A program made the position numbers and the translations under genes. Source: Bryobacterales bacterium (GTDB lineage Bacteria > Acidobacteriota > Terriglobia > Bryobacterales > Bryobacteraceae). Taken from it: DNA of 32,841 nt. The DNA is taken from the NCBI GenBank assembly GCA_027450225.1, contig DAIDJK010000001.1:1-32841 (forward strand). The letters run 5' to 3'. Position 1 is the first letter of the stretch. Each line of letters starts with the position of its first letter. This document shows, one piece after another, positions 1-7,980 of this stretch. The notes beneath the pieces were generated by a model, which did not search any database, had not been told where the DNA came from, and was given only the letters and a program-made list of their open reading frames with translations.

Positions 1-1341
1 TACATAGTGCCCATGTCGAGCCCGGGCAAACAGCTTCACGACAACACGGGCGCGGAGGCGGCGCCGCAGCTTGTGCCGCGCCTGCTGGCGTGGGTGGCGG
101 AGAATTATCCCGGCACGAAGACGGCGATTACGGAATACAACTGGGGCGCGCTGAATTCGATAACAGGAGCGATCGCGGAGGCCGATATTCTCGGCATCTT
201 CGGACGCGAAGGTCTGGATTACGGGATGCTCTGGGGACCGCCCGCTCCAGCCGATCCGGGCGCGTTCGCATTTCGCATGTTCCTGAATTACGACGGCGCG
301 GGAAACCAGTTCGGATCGACCAGCATTTCGGCCAGTTCCAGCGATCCCGATACGCTCGCGATCTTCGCTGCCCAGAGAAGCGATTCGGCGTTGACGATTC
401 TGGCGCTCAACAAATCACAGAACGACCTTCAGGATTCGATATCGATCGCCAGTTTCGCTGCGGCGGGGACGGCGCAGGTATGGCAGTACAGCCCGGCGAA
501 CCTGAACGCGATCGTGCGGCAATCGAGTGACGCCAGTGTGGCGAACGGATCGGTGGCCGTTTCCTTGCCGGCGCAATCGATGACGCTGCTGGTGATACCG
601 CAGGCGCAGACCGCGATGAGCGGACCGCAGCCGGTGATCAGTTCGGTCGGCAGCGCGGCGTCCTATGACAAGTCCGCGATTGCGCCCGGCGAGATCATAA
701 CCATCTTCGGGAGATCGCTCGGCCCCGCAACGCTGGCGGGACTGCAGGTGACGCCCGACAACGCGCTGAGCACGATTGCGGGCGGAGTGCAGGTTTTCAT
801 CAACGGGTACGCCGCGCCGATGATCTACTCCTCGGCGGCGCAGATCGGCGCGGTTGTGCCGTATGAGATTGCGGGACAGCAGAACGTGAACGTCGTGGTG
901 GTGAACCAAGGCAATCCATCGGCGCCGGCGCTGGTTCCTGTGGCGAAGGTGAGGCCGGGGATCTTTTCGGACGATGCGTCGGGTTCGGGCCAGGGCGCGA
1001 TTCTGAATCAGGATTACAGCCGGAACAGCGCCGTGAATCCGGCGGCGCGCGGTGGAACCGTGATGGTGTATGCGACGGGTGAAGGGGTAACCACACCGCC
1101 GGGGCTCGATGGCCGGATCACGGGGTCCGTGTTGCCGCGGGCCGTGGCAGCGTGCTCAGCCAACATTGGCGGGATAGCGGCCGGCGTTGCGTATTGCGGT
1201 GAAACGCCGACCGTGGTGAACGGACTGGTTCAGTTGAACGTGGTGGTTCCCGAGGGCGTGACGCCCGGCGCGGCTGTGCCCGTGACGGTTACGATCGGCG
1301 GGGCGACGAGCCAGAGCGGGATCACCATGGCGGTAAAGTAG
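1..1341 (+). CDS. GH44-family endoglucanase-like secreted protein with C-terminal TIGR03437 domain (5' end cut by window)
   Basis: The frame is open from base 1, so the gene starts left of the window; about 446 residues are visible. The first ~80 residues match the end of a GH44 catalytic domain: the segment TEYN (Glu codon at 133-135) is the usual place of the GH44 nucleophile, and it is followed by an AEADILGIFGREG stretch typical of the family. GH44 enzymes cleave beta-1,4-glucan, xyloglucan or mannan chains outside the cell. A beta-rich segment follows (about residues 100-200 from the GTG at base 7), then a domain running to the C-terminus (about 209-443) with the pattern ASYDKSAIAPGEIITIFG, as in TIGR03437, a C-terminal domain expanded in Solibacter. 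The acid/base Glu and the signal peptide lie outside the window. The fucosidase gene begins 23 bases downstream, suggesting co-transcription for plant or microbial polysaccharide use. The family call is from motif memory, and exact substrate is unknown. Confidence 0.8.
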   Translation, partial: YIVPMSSPGKQLHDNTGAEAAPQLVPRLLAWVAENYPGTKTAITEYNWGALNSITGAIAEADILGIFGREGLDYGMLWGPPAPADPGAFAFRMFLNYDGAGNQFGSTSISASSSDPDTLAIFAAQRSDSALTILALNKSQNDLQDSISIASFAAAGTAQVWQYSPANLNAIVRQSSDASVANGSVAVSLPAQSMTLLVIPQAQTAMSGPQPVISSVGSAASYDKSAIAPGEIITIFGRSLGPATLAGLQVTPDNALSTIAGGVQVFINGYAAPMIYSSAAQIGAVVPYEIAGQQNVNVVVVNQGNPSAPALVPVAKVRPGIFSDDASGSGQGAILNQDYSRNSAVNPAARGGTVMVYATGEGVTTPPGLDGRITGSVLPRAVAACSANIGGIAAGVAYCGETPTVVNGLVQLNVVVPEGVTPGAAVPVTVTIGGATSQSGITMAVK

Positions 1342-1364
1342 CCGCGGGCATAAACTGATGCGAG

Positions 1365-2813
1365 ATGAGCAGGCGCATTCTTCCTCTGCTGGCCGCTGCG
1401 TGCTCGATGGCCGCTCCGGCCTTCCCGCAAACGCACTACGAGCCGAACTGGCAATCGCTTGATGCGCGGCCCACGCCCGCGTGGTATCAGGATGCGCGGT
1501 TCGGCATCTTCATTCACTGGGGCCTTTACTCCGTCCCGTCGTTCGCGCCTCCGCATCTGCCGGGACAGACGCCTTACGCCGAGTGGTACTGGAATTCGCT
1601 GACCACCCGTAAGCCCGCCACGGTCGATTTTCACAACCGCACTTATGGGCCGGACTTTTCGTATGCGCAATTCGCGCCGATGTTCAAGGCGGAACTCTTC
1701 GATCCCGATCGCTGGGCGGACGTGTTTCAGAAATCGGGCGCGAAGTATGTGGTGCTGACGTCGAAACATCACGACGGTTTCGCGCTTTGGCCGAGCGCGG
1801 AAGCGGACCGCGACTGGGGGCGTCCATGGAACGCGGTATCGGCGGGTCCGCATCGCGATCTGCTGGGCGACCTGACGGCGGCAGTGCGGCGCAAGGGTTT
1901 GAAGATGGGCTTCTATTATTCGCTCTATGAGTGGTACAACCCGCTCTGGCTGACCGACAAGGCCGCTTACGTCAGCCAGCACATGCATCCACAGTTCAAG
2001 GATGCGGTGACGCGATACAAGCCATCGATCATCTTCAGCGACGGCGAATGGGAACTGACGAGCGAAGAGTGGCGCGCGCCGGAACTGCTGGCGTGGCTGT
2101 TCAACGATTCGCCGGCCAGGGATGAAGTGGTGATCGACGACCGCTGGGGCAAGGACACGCGGCACAAGCACGGCGGCTACTTCACCACCGAATACACAGC
2201 GGGGATGGACTCCGGCAATCACCCCTGGGAAGAGAGCCGCGGCATGGGAATGTCCTACGGGTACAACCGCAACGAGCATCTGGAGGACTATCACACTTCC
2301 CGTGAACTGATTCTGATGCTGGTGGACCTGGTGAGCCGGGGCGGTAATCTGCTGCTCGACATCGGGCCGGCGGCGGACGGCACGATTCCGGTGGTGATGG
2401 AAGAACGGCTGATCCAGATGGGCGACTGGCTGCGCGCCAACGGCGACGCGATCTACGGAACGCGGCCATGGCGCAGGACGCGGCAGTTCGGCGCGGGCGA
2501 GCAGCCGAAGCTGGACGCGAACAAGGAGTTCATGACGCATTACGACATCACGGACTACGTGGATCGCAAGAAGCCGGGGCAGGCCGTGATCGAAGCGTTC
2601 TTCACGCGCAAGGGCAATGACGTTTATGCGATCTTTCCGAATGCGCTGCGCGGCGACTGGACGCTGCACGATATCCATGTCGCCGCGGGGACGAACGTGA
2701 CCGCGCTAGGGTCAAACGAGCGGGTGCGCTGGGAGCGCGCCGGCGACGGGATCGTGATGCATTTCGGCGCGGCGGGCGGCCCGGCGGCGGTGAAGATCAG
2801 CGAGGCGCAGTAA
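1365..2813 (+). CDS. Secreted alpha-L-fucosidase, GH29 family
   Basis: This 482-residue protein has an N-terminal signal peptide (basic MSRR, hydrophobic core, likely cleavage near residue 22). GH29 landmarks are in order: ARFGIFIHWGLYS (44-56), EWYWNSL (73-79), SKHHDGFALW (133-142), GFYYSLYEW (182-190) and FSDGEW (224-229). Asp226 in the last motif is the expected catalytic nucleophile. A GYNRNE segment and a GGNLLLDIGPAADG segment complete the TIM-barrel part, and a short beta-rich C-terminal domain follows. The length fits bacterial GH29 enzymes. The reaction is hydrolysis of terminal alpha-L-fucose with retention. It lies 23 bases after the GH44 gene on the same strand. The convergent gene downstream encodes an AAL-like propeller, which may point to fucose as a shared theme. 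The ATG at 1365 is the start that gives the signal peptide. Confidence 0.93.
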   Translation: MSRRILPLLAAACSMAAPAFPQTHYEPNWQSLDARPTPAWYQDARFGIFIHWGLYSVPSFAPPHLPGQTPYAEWYWNSLTTRKPATVDFHNRTYGPDFSYAQFAPMFKAELFDPDRWADVFQKSGAKYVVLTSKHHDGFALWPSAEADRDWGRPWNAVSAGPHRDLLGDLTAAVRRKGLKMGFYYSLYEWYNPLWLTDKAAYVSQHMHPQFKDAVTRYKPSIIFSDGEWELTSEEWRAPELLAWLFNDSPARDEVVIDDRWGKDTRHKHGGYFTTEYTAGMDSGNHPWEESRGMGMSYGYNRNEHLEDYHTSRELILMLVDLVSRGGNLLLDIGPAADGTIPVVMEERLIQMGDWLRANGDAIYGTRPWRRTRQFGAGEQPKLDANKEFMTHYDITDYVDRKKPGQAVIEAFFTRKGNDVYAIFPNALRGDWTLHDIHVAAGTNVTALGSNERVRWERAGDGIVMHFGAAGGPAAVKISEAQ

Positions 2814-2834
2814 GCCGATTTCTCACGTGAGCCG

Positions 2835-4052
2835 TTAGCGCGCGCCGGCTTTCTTCACGGCGGAAGAAACGGCGATGGAGCCGGAAACCACGCCTGAGTA
2901 CCAGGCGCTGCCCTCGCGGTAAAGTTCGTGCAGGTTGTCGTCCGTATCGATATAGAGAATGTGCTGGGTACCGACGCCGGAATACAGATAGGCGTAGCCG
3001 GCGAGCGGAGTTTCGGCCCGGGGAGGAGTGGGGTTGCCGGCTGACTGCAGCAGAAGCGTCTCCCGCCATCCGCTTCCCGAGTGATAAAGCTCGTGCAGGA
3101 TGTTGTAAGAGTCCACGTAAACTACATGCTCGGTACTTTCATACTCCGCGGTATAACCCGCGACGGCGCTGTTTGCGGCGGGTTTCGCGGCGCCGGCGGT
3201 GATGTCGAGCGGAGTGCCGGTTTGCCATCTGCCGCCTGAGTAATACAGTTCCTGGACGTTGCCGGCGGTATTGAAATAGATAACGTGCTGCGTGTTCTCA
3301 TATTCAGCCGCATAAGCCGCGAGAGGACTATTTGAGGAGGGCGGCAAGGCCGCGGGAACGGACGACGACAGGTTATTGCCGAACCATTGACCGCTGTAAT
3401 AGAGCTCGCGGATCGTGCCATCCTGGGCGATGTACATGACATGCTCGGTTCCCTGGTTCTCGAACGCATAGGCGGCGAGCGGGCTGCCCGCCCTGGGAGC
3501 GTAGATGCCAGTGAAACCGGTGCGCGCCGTCAGGTCGTTTGAATACCACTGGCCGGAGCCGACCCGGTAGAGTTCGATCACGTGACTCTGGCTATCGATG
3601 TAGACAAGGTGCACGGACTGCTGATTCTTCCATGTGTACCCGACCACAGGACTATCGGGCCGGGGCGGCGCGCCGGAGGTATTGGTGATGTGGGTCAGGT
3701 TAAAGGCGTTCGGCACCTGCAGGCCTGGCATGCTGAGAGTGACGGCCTCGATGACCGGCTGCCCATCGACGCTGCCGATGTAGGCAAAGGCGTTATTCAC
3801 GCCAGCCGGCTCCCACGGGAAAACCGCGATGGGAGCGCCACCGCGAGGAGAGTCGGCGCCGGGGACCGGATAGGGTATGGGCTGGTTATAGCGTTCCTGG
3901 AACGCGATGAGATCCCATTGACTCCAGGGATTCCCGCCGCCCGTTTGATTGAAATCGAGGACATAGATGCGGTTGTTTGCGCCGATATAGGCAAGATTCT
4001 GACGGTTTCCGGCGACGTTGCCGGCGACGTTGCTGTTGTAAGCTGCGCCCAT
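2835..4052 (-). CDS. Repeat protein resembling AAL-type fucose-lectin beta-propeller
   Basis: This 405-residue protein contains five clear internal repeats, each with the pattern H-[VIL]-x-Y ... ELY ... W. They start near residues 148, 204, 256, 309 and 364, a period of 52-56 residues. Two weaker copies precede them (about 19-48 and 87-105), so six or seven blades are likely. The pattern resembles fucose-binding propellers of the Aleuria aurantia lectin type, where each blade carries an xEhxY strand and a Trp. Here a His stands at the head of each strand where AAL has the fucose-binding Arg, while Glu and Trp are kept. The ATG at 4052 has a good GGAGG site at 4060-4064, seven bases away, so the start is firm; yet no signal peptide is visible. 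The gene converges on the fucosidase with a 21-base gap. Sugar binding is inference; a non-binding structural propeller is possible. Confidence 0.6.
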   Translation of the reverse strand: MGAAYNSNVAGNVAGNRQNLAYIGANNRIYVLDFNQTGGGNPWSQWDLIAFQERYNQPIPYPVPGADSPRGGAPIAVFPWEPAGVNNAFAYIGSVDGQPVIEAVTLSMPGLQVPNAFNLTHITNTSGAPPRPDSPVVGYTWKNQQSVHLVYIDSQSHVIELYRVGSGQWYSNDLTARTGFTGIYAPRAGSPLAAYAFENQGTEHVMYIAQDGTIRELYYSGQWFGNNLSSSVPAALPPSSNSPLAAYAAEYENTQHVIYFNTAGNVQELYYSGGRWQTGTPLDITAGAAKPAANSAVAGYTAEYESTEHVVYVDSYNILHELYHSGSGWRETLLLQSAGNPTPPRAETPLAGYAYLYSGVGTQHILYIDTDDNLHELYREGSAWYSGVVSGSIAVSSAVKKAGAR

Positions 4053-4077
4053 GGTTCAACCTCCATATTTCGAGATT

Positions 4078-4094
4078 GCGGATCGGCGATCCGC
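4078..4094 (-). repeat. Perfect 7-bp inverted repeat in the leader of the lectin-like gene
   Basis: GCGGATC and GATCCGC are separated by three bases (GGC). The repeat lies 26-42 bases upstream of the lectin-like ATG at 4052. On the minus strand a -10-like TAAAAT lies at 4107-4102, which would place the transcript start right at the edge of the repeat. It could be a 5' mRNA hairpin or an operator. No matching -35 box was convincing. Confidence 0.45.
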
Positions 4095-4252
4095 CGGGTG
4101 TATTTTATGGCGAACTCGCCCGGGAGTAACCCCTTGGATGGAGCCGGCGCCGGGTGTTCCGGACGAATCAGACCGTTTGTAACCGCGGCTTGCGAGGGGA
4201 ACTGAGACCCGGACCGGGGATTCGGCGATAGGATGGTCGCGGATATCCGCCT

Positions 4253-6289
4253 ATGCTGCGTTTGACCGTTTCCTTGCTCTTTGTGTCTTTACTCTGCGGG
4301 TCTTCGTCATTTGCCGCGATACCGGTGGACCTTACGGGAGTGGCACAGGGGCCGGTTGCGGTGCGGCGGAGCGCCGATGGGCTGGTGGTTTCGTGGCCGG
4401 ATGAAAAGAACCGGACATGGTCCATCGAATTCCGCGCGGACGGCAAGCCGCAGGTGATTCGCAGCATTTCTGTGGCTGGCCGCGCGATGATCGAGAACGC
4501 CCAGCCGGTGTACTTCGCGGATACCGGGATCCGGCGCGGCGGATGGGATCAGTTCTTCGATTTTCCGCCGTCGCATCCGAACGGAATTCGAAGGTTCCAA
4601 CAGGAGTTTGCGCCCGCGTCCGTTCGCGCGCAGACGATTGCGGACCGAGTGTCAGTGACGTTCGAGGGACTGCGGCTGGGGATCTTTTCGGGGTCGGTGG
4701 TTTACACGGTGTTTCCCGGATCGCGGCTGATCAAACAGGAGGCGGTGCTCTCGACAAAGGAAGACAACGTCGCGTATTTCTACGATGCCGGGATCGATTA
4801 TCAGCCGCAGGAGGACCGCCGTCCCGGCAACAACATGCAGACGGACGTGAGCTGCTTCGACAACGATACCGGCGCGATGCGCACGTTTCGCGTGCCGCTG
4901 GTTTCCGAGCGGAATCCGGAGACGGTGAAGTACCGGATGCTGGCGGCAAAGACGGCGAACGGCAGCGTGGCGGTGTTCCCGCCACCGCACCAGTATTTCT
5001 TCGCGCGCGATTTCACGACGAATATGGGCTATACGTGGGCGCGGTCGTGGCGCGGACACGTGGGGCTTGGGATCCGGCAGCTTCCGGATGACAACAGCCC
5101 GTATTACCCGTGGATGAATGCGCCGCCCGGAACCGCGCAGCGCATGAGCCTGTTTCTGCTGGTTTCCGACAGCGCGCCCGCGGAGACGTTGAACGAGGTT
5201 CTCGCGTACACGCATCACGATCGGTTCGTGCCGCTCGCAGGGTACAAGACCGTGGCGCCGCACTGGCATTTCGCATTTACCGAACAGGCCGTTGCGGGCG
5301 GCCCGCGCTGGACTCCGCCATGGGAGCCGGTGCTGCGCGATATGGGCGTGAATGCCGCGCTGATCATGGATTTTCATGGCGATCTGCATGAGCAGGACCC
5401 GGGTCCGCTGCGGTTTCGCGAAATGCGCGAGTATTACGACGAGACGCGTGCGCATTCGACTCCGGATTTTCTGATTATTCCCGCCGAAGAGGCGGACGCG
5501 TACTTCGGCGGGCACTGGGCGCTGGCGTTTCCGAAGCCCGTGATCTGGGCGATGAAGCGGGATTCGGGGGAGTGGACCGAAGTCGATCCGAAGTATGGGC
5601 GCGTTTACCGGATCAATAATCCGCAGGATTTGCTGAAGATGGTGCGGCAGGAGAATGCGTTTGTTTATGAGACGCATCCGCGCACGAAGGGATCGACGGG
5701 ATTTCCCGATCAGATTCTCGACACGCCGTGGTTTGAAGATTCTCATTATCTTGGTACAGGGTGGAAGCAGATGCCGAGCGATCTTTCGTCACCGCGCCTG
5801 GGGGAGCGCGCGTTCAAAGTAGCGGACGATCTGGCGAACAAGGGATTCCACAAGAAGATGTTCGGCGAGGTGGATGTGTTCCAGCTCGACCATACGCATG
5901 AGCTGTATGCGCACATGAACGTGAACTATGTGCATATGGACAAGCTGCCCGCGTGGACCGATTATTCCGAAGTGCTGAATGCGCTGGCGAAGGGCGACGG
6001 GTTTGTGACGACCGGCGAGATTCTGCTGCCGTCAGTCGAGTGGAAGCCGGAGCGTGGGAAGTTAAAGGTCGCGGCCGATGTGCGGTGGACGTATCCGCTG
6101 GCGATGGCGGAGATCGTGTGGGGCGACGGGAAGGAAACGCATCACGACACGATTGATCTTGCGCGCTCGCGGCAGTTCGGGTCGGAGAAGTTTACGTGGG
6201 CGATGGACAATCCTGCGTGGAAATGGGCGCGGCTGGCCGTCTGGGATGTGGCGGGGGATGGAGCGTTTACGAATGCGGTGTGGCGGTAG
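4253..6289 (+). CDS. Secreted protein of unknown function, PHP/CehA-like C-terminal half
   Basis: This 678-residue protein begins with a signal peptide (MLRLTVSLLFVSLLCG, cleavage near residue 21). Residues ~25-310 look like beta-sandwich sequence with no motif I recognise. From ~330 the layout recalls CehA/McbA-type PHP metallo-hydrolases: HWH (337-339), DFHGDLH (373-379), IIPAEE ... GGH (408-421; compare the PHP pattern iPGeE...GH), ETHPR (473-477), and DHTHELY (546-552). A C-terminal part with a WGDGKETHHDTIDL segment (623-636) may bind or cap. These His/Glu/Asp positions would suit a metal site for a phosphoester or amide bond, but this is pattern-based inference and the substrate is unknown. 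The gene is divergent from the lectin-like gene across a 200-base gap and is followed by a strong hairpin at 6331-6359. The Shine-Dalgarno is weak; the start was chosen because the signal peptide begins there. Confidence 0.55.
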   Translation: MLRLTVSLLFVSLLCGSSSFAAIPVDLTGVAQGPVAVRRSADGLVVSWPDEKNRTWSIEFRADGKPQVIRSISVAGRAMIENAQPVYFADTGIRRGGWDQFFDFPPSHPNGIRRFQQEFAPASVRAQTIADRVSVTFEGLRLGIFSGSVVYTVFPGSRLIKQEAVLSTKEDNVAYFYDAGIDYQPQEDRRPGNNMQTDVSCFDNDTGAMRTFRVPLVSERNPETVKYRMLAAKTANGSVAVFPPPHQYFFARDFTTNMGYTWARSWRGHVGLGIRQLPDDNSPYYPWMNAPPGTAQRMSLFLLVSDSAPAETLNEVLAYTHHDRFVPLAGYKTVAPHWHFAFTEQAVAGGPRWTPPWEPVLRDMGVNAALIMDFHGDLHEQDPGPLRFREMREYYDETRAHSTPDFLIIPAEEADAYFGGHWALAFPKPVIWAMKRDSGEWTEVDPKYGRVYRINNPQDLLKMVRQENAFVYETHPRTKGSTGFPDQILDTPWFEDSHYLGTGWKQMPSDLSSPRLGERAFKVADDLANKGFHKKMFGEVDVFQLDHTHELYAHMNVNYVHMDKLPAWTDYSEVLNALAKGDGFVTTGEILLPSVEWKPERGKLKVAADVRWTYPLAMAEIVWGDGKETHHDTIDLARSRQFGSEKFTWAMDNPAWKWARLAVWDVAGDGAFTNAVWR

Positions 6290-6330
6290 GTACGCAGGAG
6301 TTAGCGAAGGCGCCTCCCATGGCTATCATC

Positions 6331-6359
6331 CGTACAAAACGTCCGCGACGTTTAGTACG
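6331..6359. repeat. Long near-perfect inverted repeat, terminator- or operator-like
   Basis: Arms CGTAC+AAACGTC and GACGTTT+GTACG form a 12-bp stem interrupted by a single A/A mismatch, with a three-base CGC loop. It lies 42 bases after the stop at 6289 and 89 bases before the ATG at 6449. A modest T-rich stretch (AATTTTGCTTG) follows, so termination of the upstream gene is possible. The uninterrupted run of T typical of a strong intrinsic terminator is missing. Confidence 0.5.
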
Positions 6360-6448
6360 CCTATCAATTTTGCTTGTTTATAAACCCAGGCCCCACTCGC
6401 TTGCAGTTGAGCCTGTCGCGTCGTACACTAACGCCGATCGGAGGAACG

Positions 6449-7129
6449 ATGCTGATCGAACGTTTGCTGACGTATTTCTTTCTTCTGGCGATGGCGGCGA
6501 ACGCCAGCACACTTACCTACAGTGATAGTGGTGTATTCTCGGCATCGACGCCTACCACCACGTTCTCAGGACCGAACGAGTCCTGGTCGTTCTCATTTAC
6601 GGCGGACAGCAATCCTGTTGTCCTCGAATATGGCAACGGCGGTTTTAACTTCGCGTATTCGAATTTCACATATTCTCTGAACGGGTCTTCGCTGTCGATT
6701 ATGCCCACCGCGATCCGTTTTTTTACCGGCGCGAACGGAGGAGGATATTTCATCTGCTTTGTCGAGGCATGTGGGAATGGCTCATTCCCGGACGGACTGG
6801 GAACGGGCGGCCCTCAGCTCTATAAAGGACCGAATTCAGCCCCGGAGTTGCTGCCAGGCGCCTATGTCCTTCTGTTTGGCGTCTCGCTGGATTCAGTTGG
6901 TTACGCGGAGCCCGACACTACTCTCAGCGCCGTGGTCGCCACACCGGAACCGGCAACTTTCTTTGCGATCGCCGGCGTGCTGGCTACGCTGGGGGCGCGG
7001 CGACTGTTGCTCAGACCGATAGCCTGGCTCGGGATCGGACAAAAGATTGGCGGCGGTCACTGGCCCGGCGGCAGTGAAGCGACCAATTTTCGTGCGACGG
7101 CAAGAAAAGCCGCTGCCGGCATTCCCTGA
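6449..7129 (+). CDS. PEP-CTERM-anchored exported protein of unknown function
   Basis: This 226-residue protein starts at an ATG with GGAGG at 6440-6444, four bases away; longer in-frame starts lack such a site. It has a signal peptide (MLIERLLTYFFLLAMAANA) and a beta-rich body with a Cys pair near 103 and 108. Near the end comes the PEP-CTERM sorting signal: TPEP (165-168), a hydrophobic helix (about 170-183) and RR (184-185). PEP-CTERM proteins are cut and anchored by exosortase, usually in exopolysaccharide-forming bacteria; no exosortase is in this window. Oddly, about 41 residues follow the RR, whereas the family normally ends a few residues after the basic cluster. The extra tail is hydrophilic, and its 3' end overlaps the convergent gene for 73 bases, which suggests read-through past a lost stop. 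Confidence 0.78.
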   Translation: MLIERLLTYFFLLAMAANASTLTYSDSGVFSASTPTTTFSGPNESWSFSFTADSNPVVLEYGNGGFNFAYSNFTYSLNGSSLSIMPTAIRFFTGANGGGYFICFVEACGNGSFPDGLGTGGPQLYKGPNSAPELLPGAYVLLFGVSLDSVGYAEPDTTLSAVVATPEPATFFAIAGVLATLGARRLLLRPIAWLGIGQKIGGGHWPGGSEATNFRATARKAAAGIP

Positions 7130-7809
7130 TACCTCGAAACATGGTTCGCGACGCGTGCGAGGTCGTCGGCGGAGACGGCAACGGCGGCGCCGTTCACAAG
7201 GGCCCACGCTTTCGTGCAGCCGTAAGCCTGAAGGGAACTGATATAGCGCAGAAAGAACAGGTACTCGCCAGTGTTTCGCAACTCATTACCTGAGCCCTGG
7301 ACGGGTTGCTCCAGGACGGCGCCACTCGCGAGTTGGATGGAGCCGCCGTCCTGAACAATCAGCAGACTGGAAGCAGGCGCGAGGCTCCGCTGGGAGCTGA
7401 TCACTTCCTCGATGGCGATAGTGGATTCGGTGTAGATCGCGCCTCTGTTATTGGAAAGATACGCCTGAATGCCTGATATTTTACCGACAATGATCGTATC
7501 GGCCGGGTTCTGCGGCAACTCGCTCTTTGGCGGGGGCGAGTGGAAGATGGTAGCGGCACGCGCTCTGGGGTCCCGGTTCTCAAGGGCAACGCCATCGGGG
7601 CTCGTGAACTTGTCGAAATAGCTGGCCCGGGCGGCCCGTATGGCGGTCGCGGTCGAGTCGAGCGCCGAGGACAATTCCTTCGTTGGAGTCAACGACGGCG
7701 CCTGAGCCAGTGCGTTGCTCGCTGCGAAAACCGGCAATAAAGCGAGAAGCGGGACGCGTTTGCGACCCTGTGAGCGGGGATGGTGTGAAGTTGCGGCGGA
7801 GGGCTGCAT
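7057..7809 (-). CDS. Exported protein of unknown function
   Basis: I do not recognise a family. From the ATG at 7809 the protein has 250 residues, with a long basic n-region (HHPRSQGRKR), a hydrophobic core (VPLLALLPVFAASNALA) and a likely cleavage after AQA, so it is probably exported. The mature part contains an IIVGKISGIQAYL segment and an IAIEEVI segment, suggesting a beta domain, then alternating helical sequence near the C-terminus. The start at 7809 was chosen because CGGAG lies nine bases upstream; in-frame starts at 7827, 7860 and 7899 would lengthen the N-terminus without improving the signal peptide. Its 3' end overlaps the convergent PEP-CTERM gene. It lies 171 bases downstream of gltD on the same strand and could be read from the same transcript, but nothing links its function to glutamate synthesis. 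Confidence 0.6.
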   Translation of the reverse strand: MQPSAATSHHPRSQGRKRVPLLALLPVFAASNALAQAPSLTPTKELSSALDSTATAIRAARASYFDKFTSPDGVALENRDPRARAATIFHSPPPKSELPQNPADTIIVGKISGIQAYLSNNRGAIYTESTIAIEEVISSQRSLAPASSLLIVQDGGSIQLASGAVLEQPVQGSGNELRNTGEYLFFLRYISSLQAYGCTKAWALVNGAAVAVSADDLARVANHVSRYQGMPAAAFLAVARKLVASLPPGQ

Positions 7810-7980
7810 TGCGCGGAACTCCGGGAGCATAACCGTGTCGTATTCGAAGCGCGTACTCATTGGATCGCCACTGCCCCATCCGGCGTTCCCAGTGATCAAC
7901 CGACACGCCGTCCGTGGGACCGTCTGGGCGCATCGAAAGAGCCGAGGGCGATGGAAGGCGCGCGGTTCGATCTGCGTTGT

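Noticed and set aside
1230-2678. Long open frame (482 codons) antisense to the GH29 gene
   Set aside because: It covers both the end of the GH44 gene and the fucosidase on the other strand and shows no motif.
2822-2831. Perfect palindrome CTCACGTGAG between convergent genes
   Set aside because: It has no loop or T-run, is only ten bases long, and could arise by chance.
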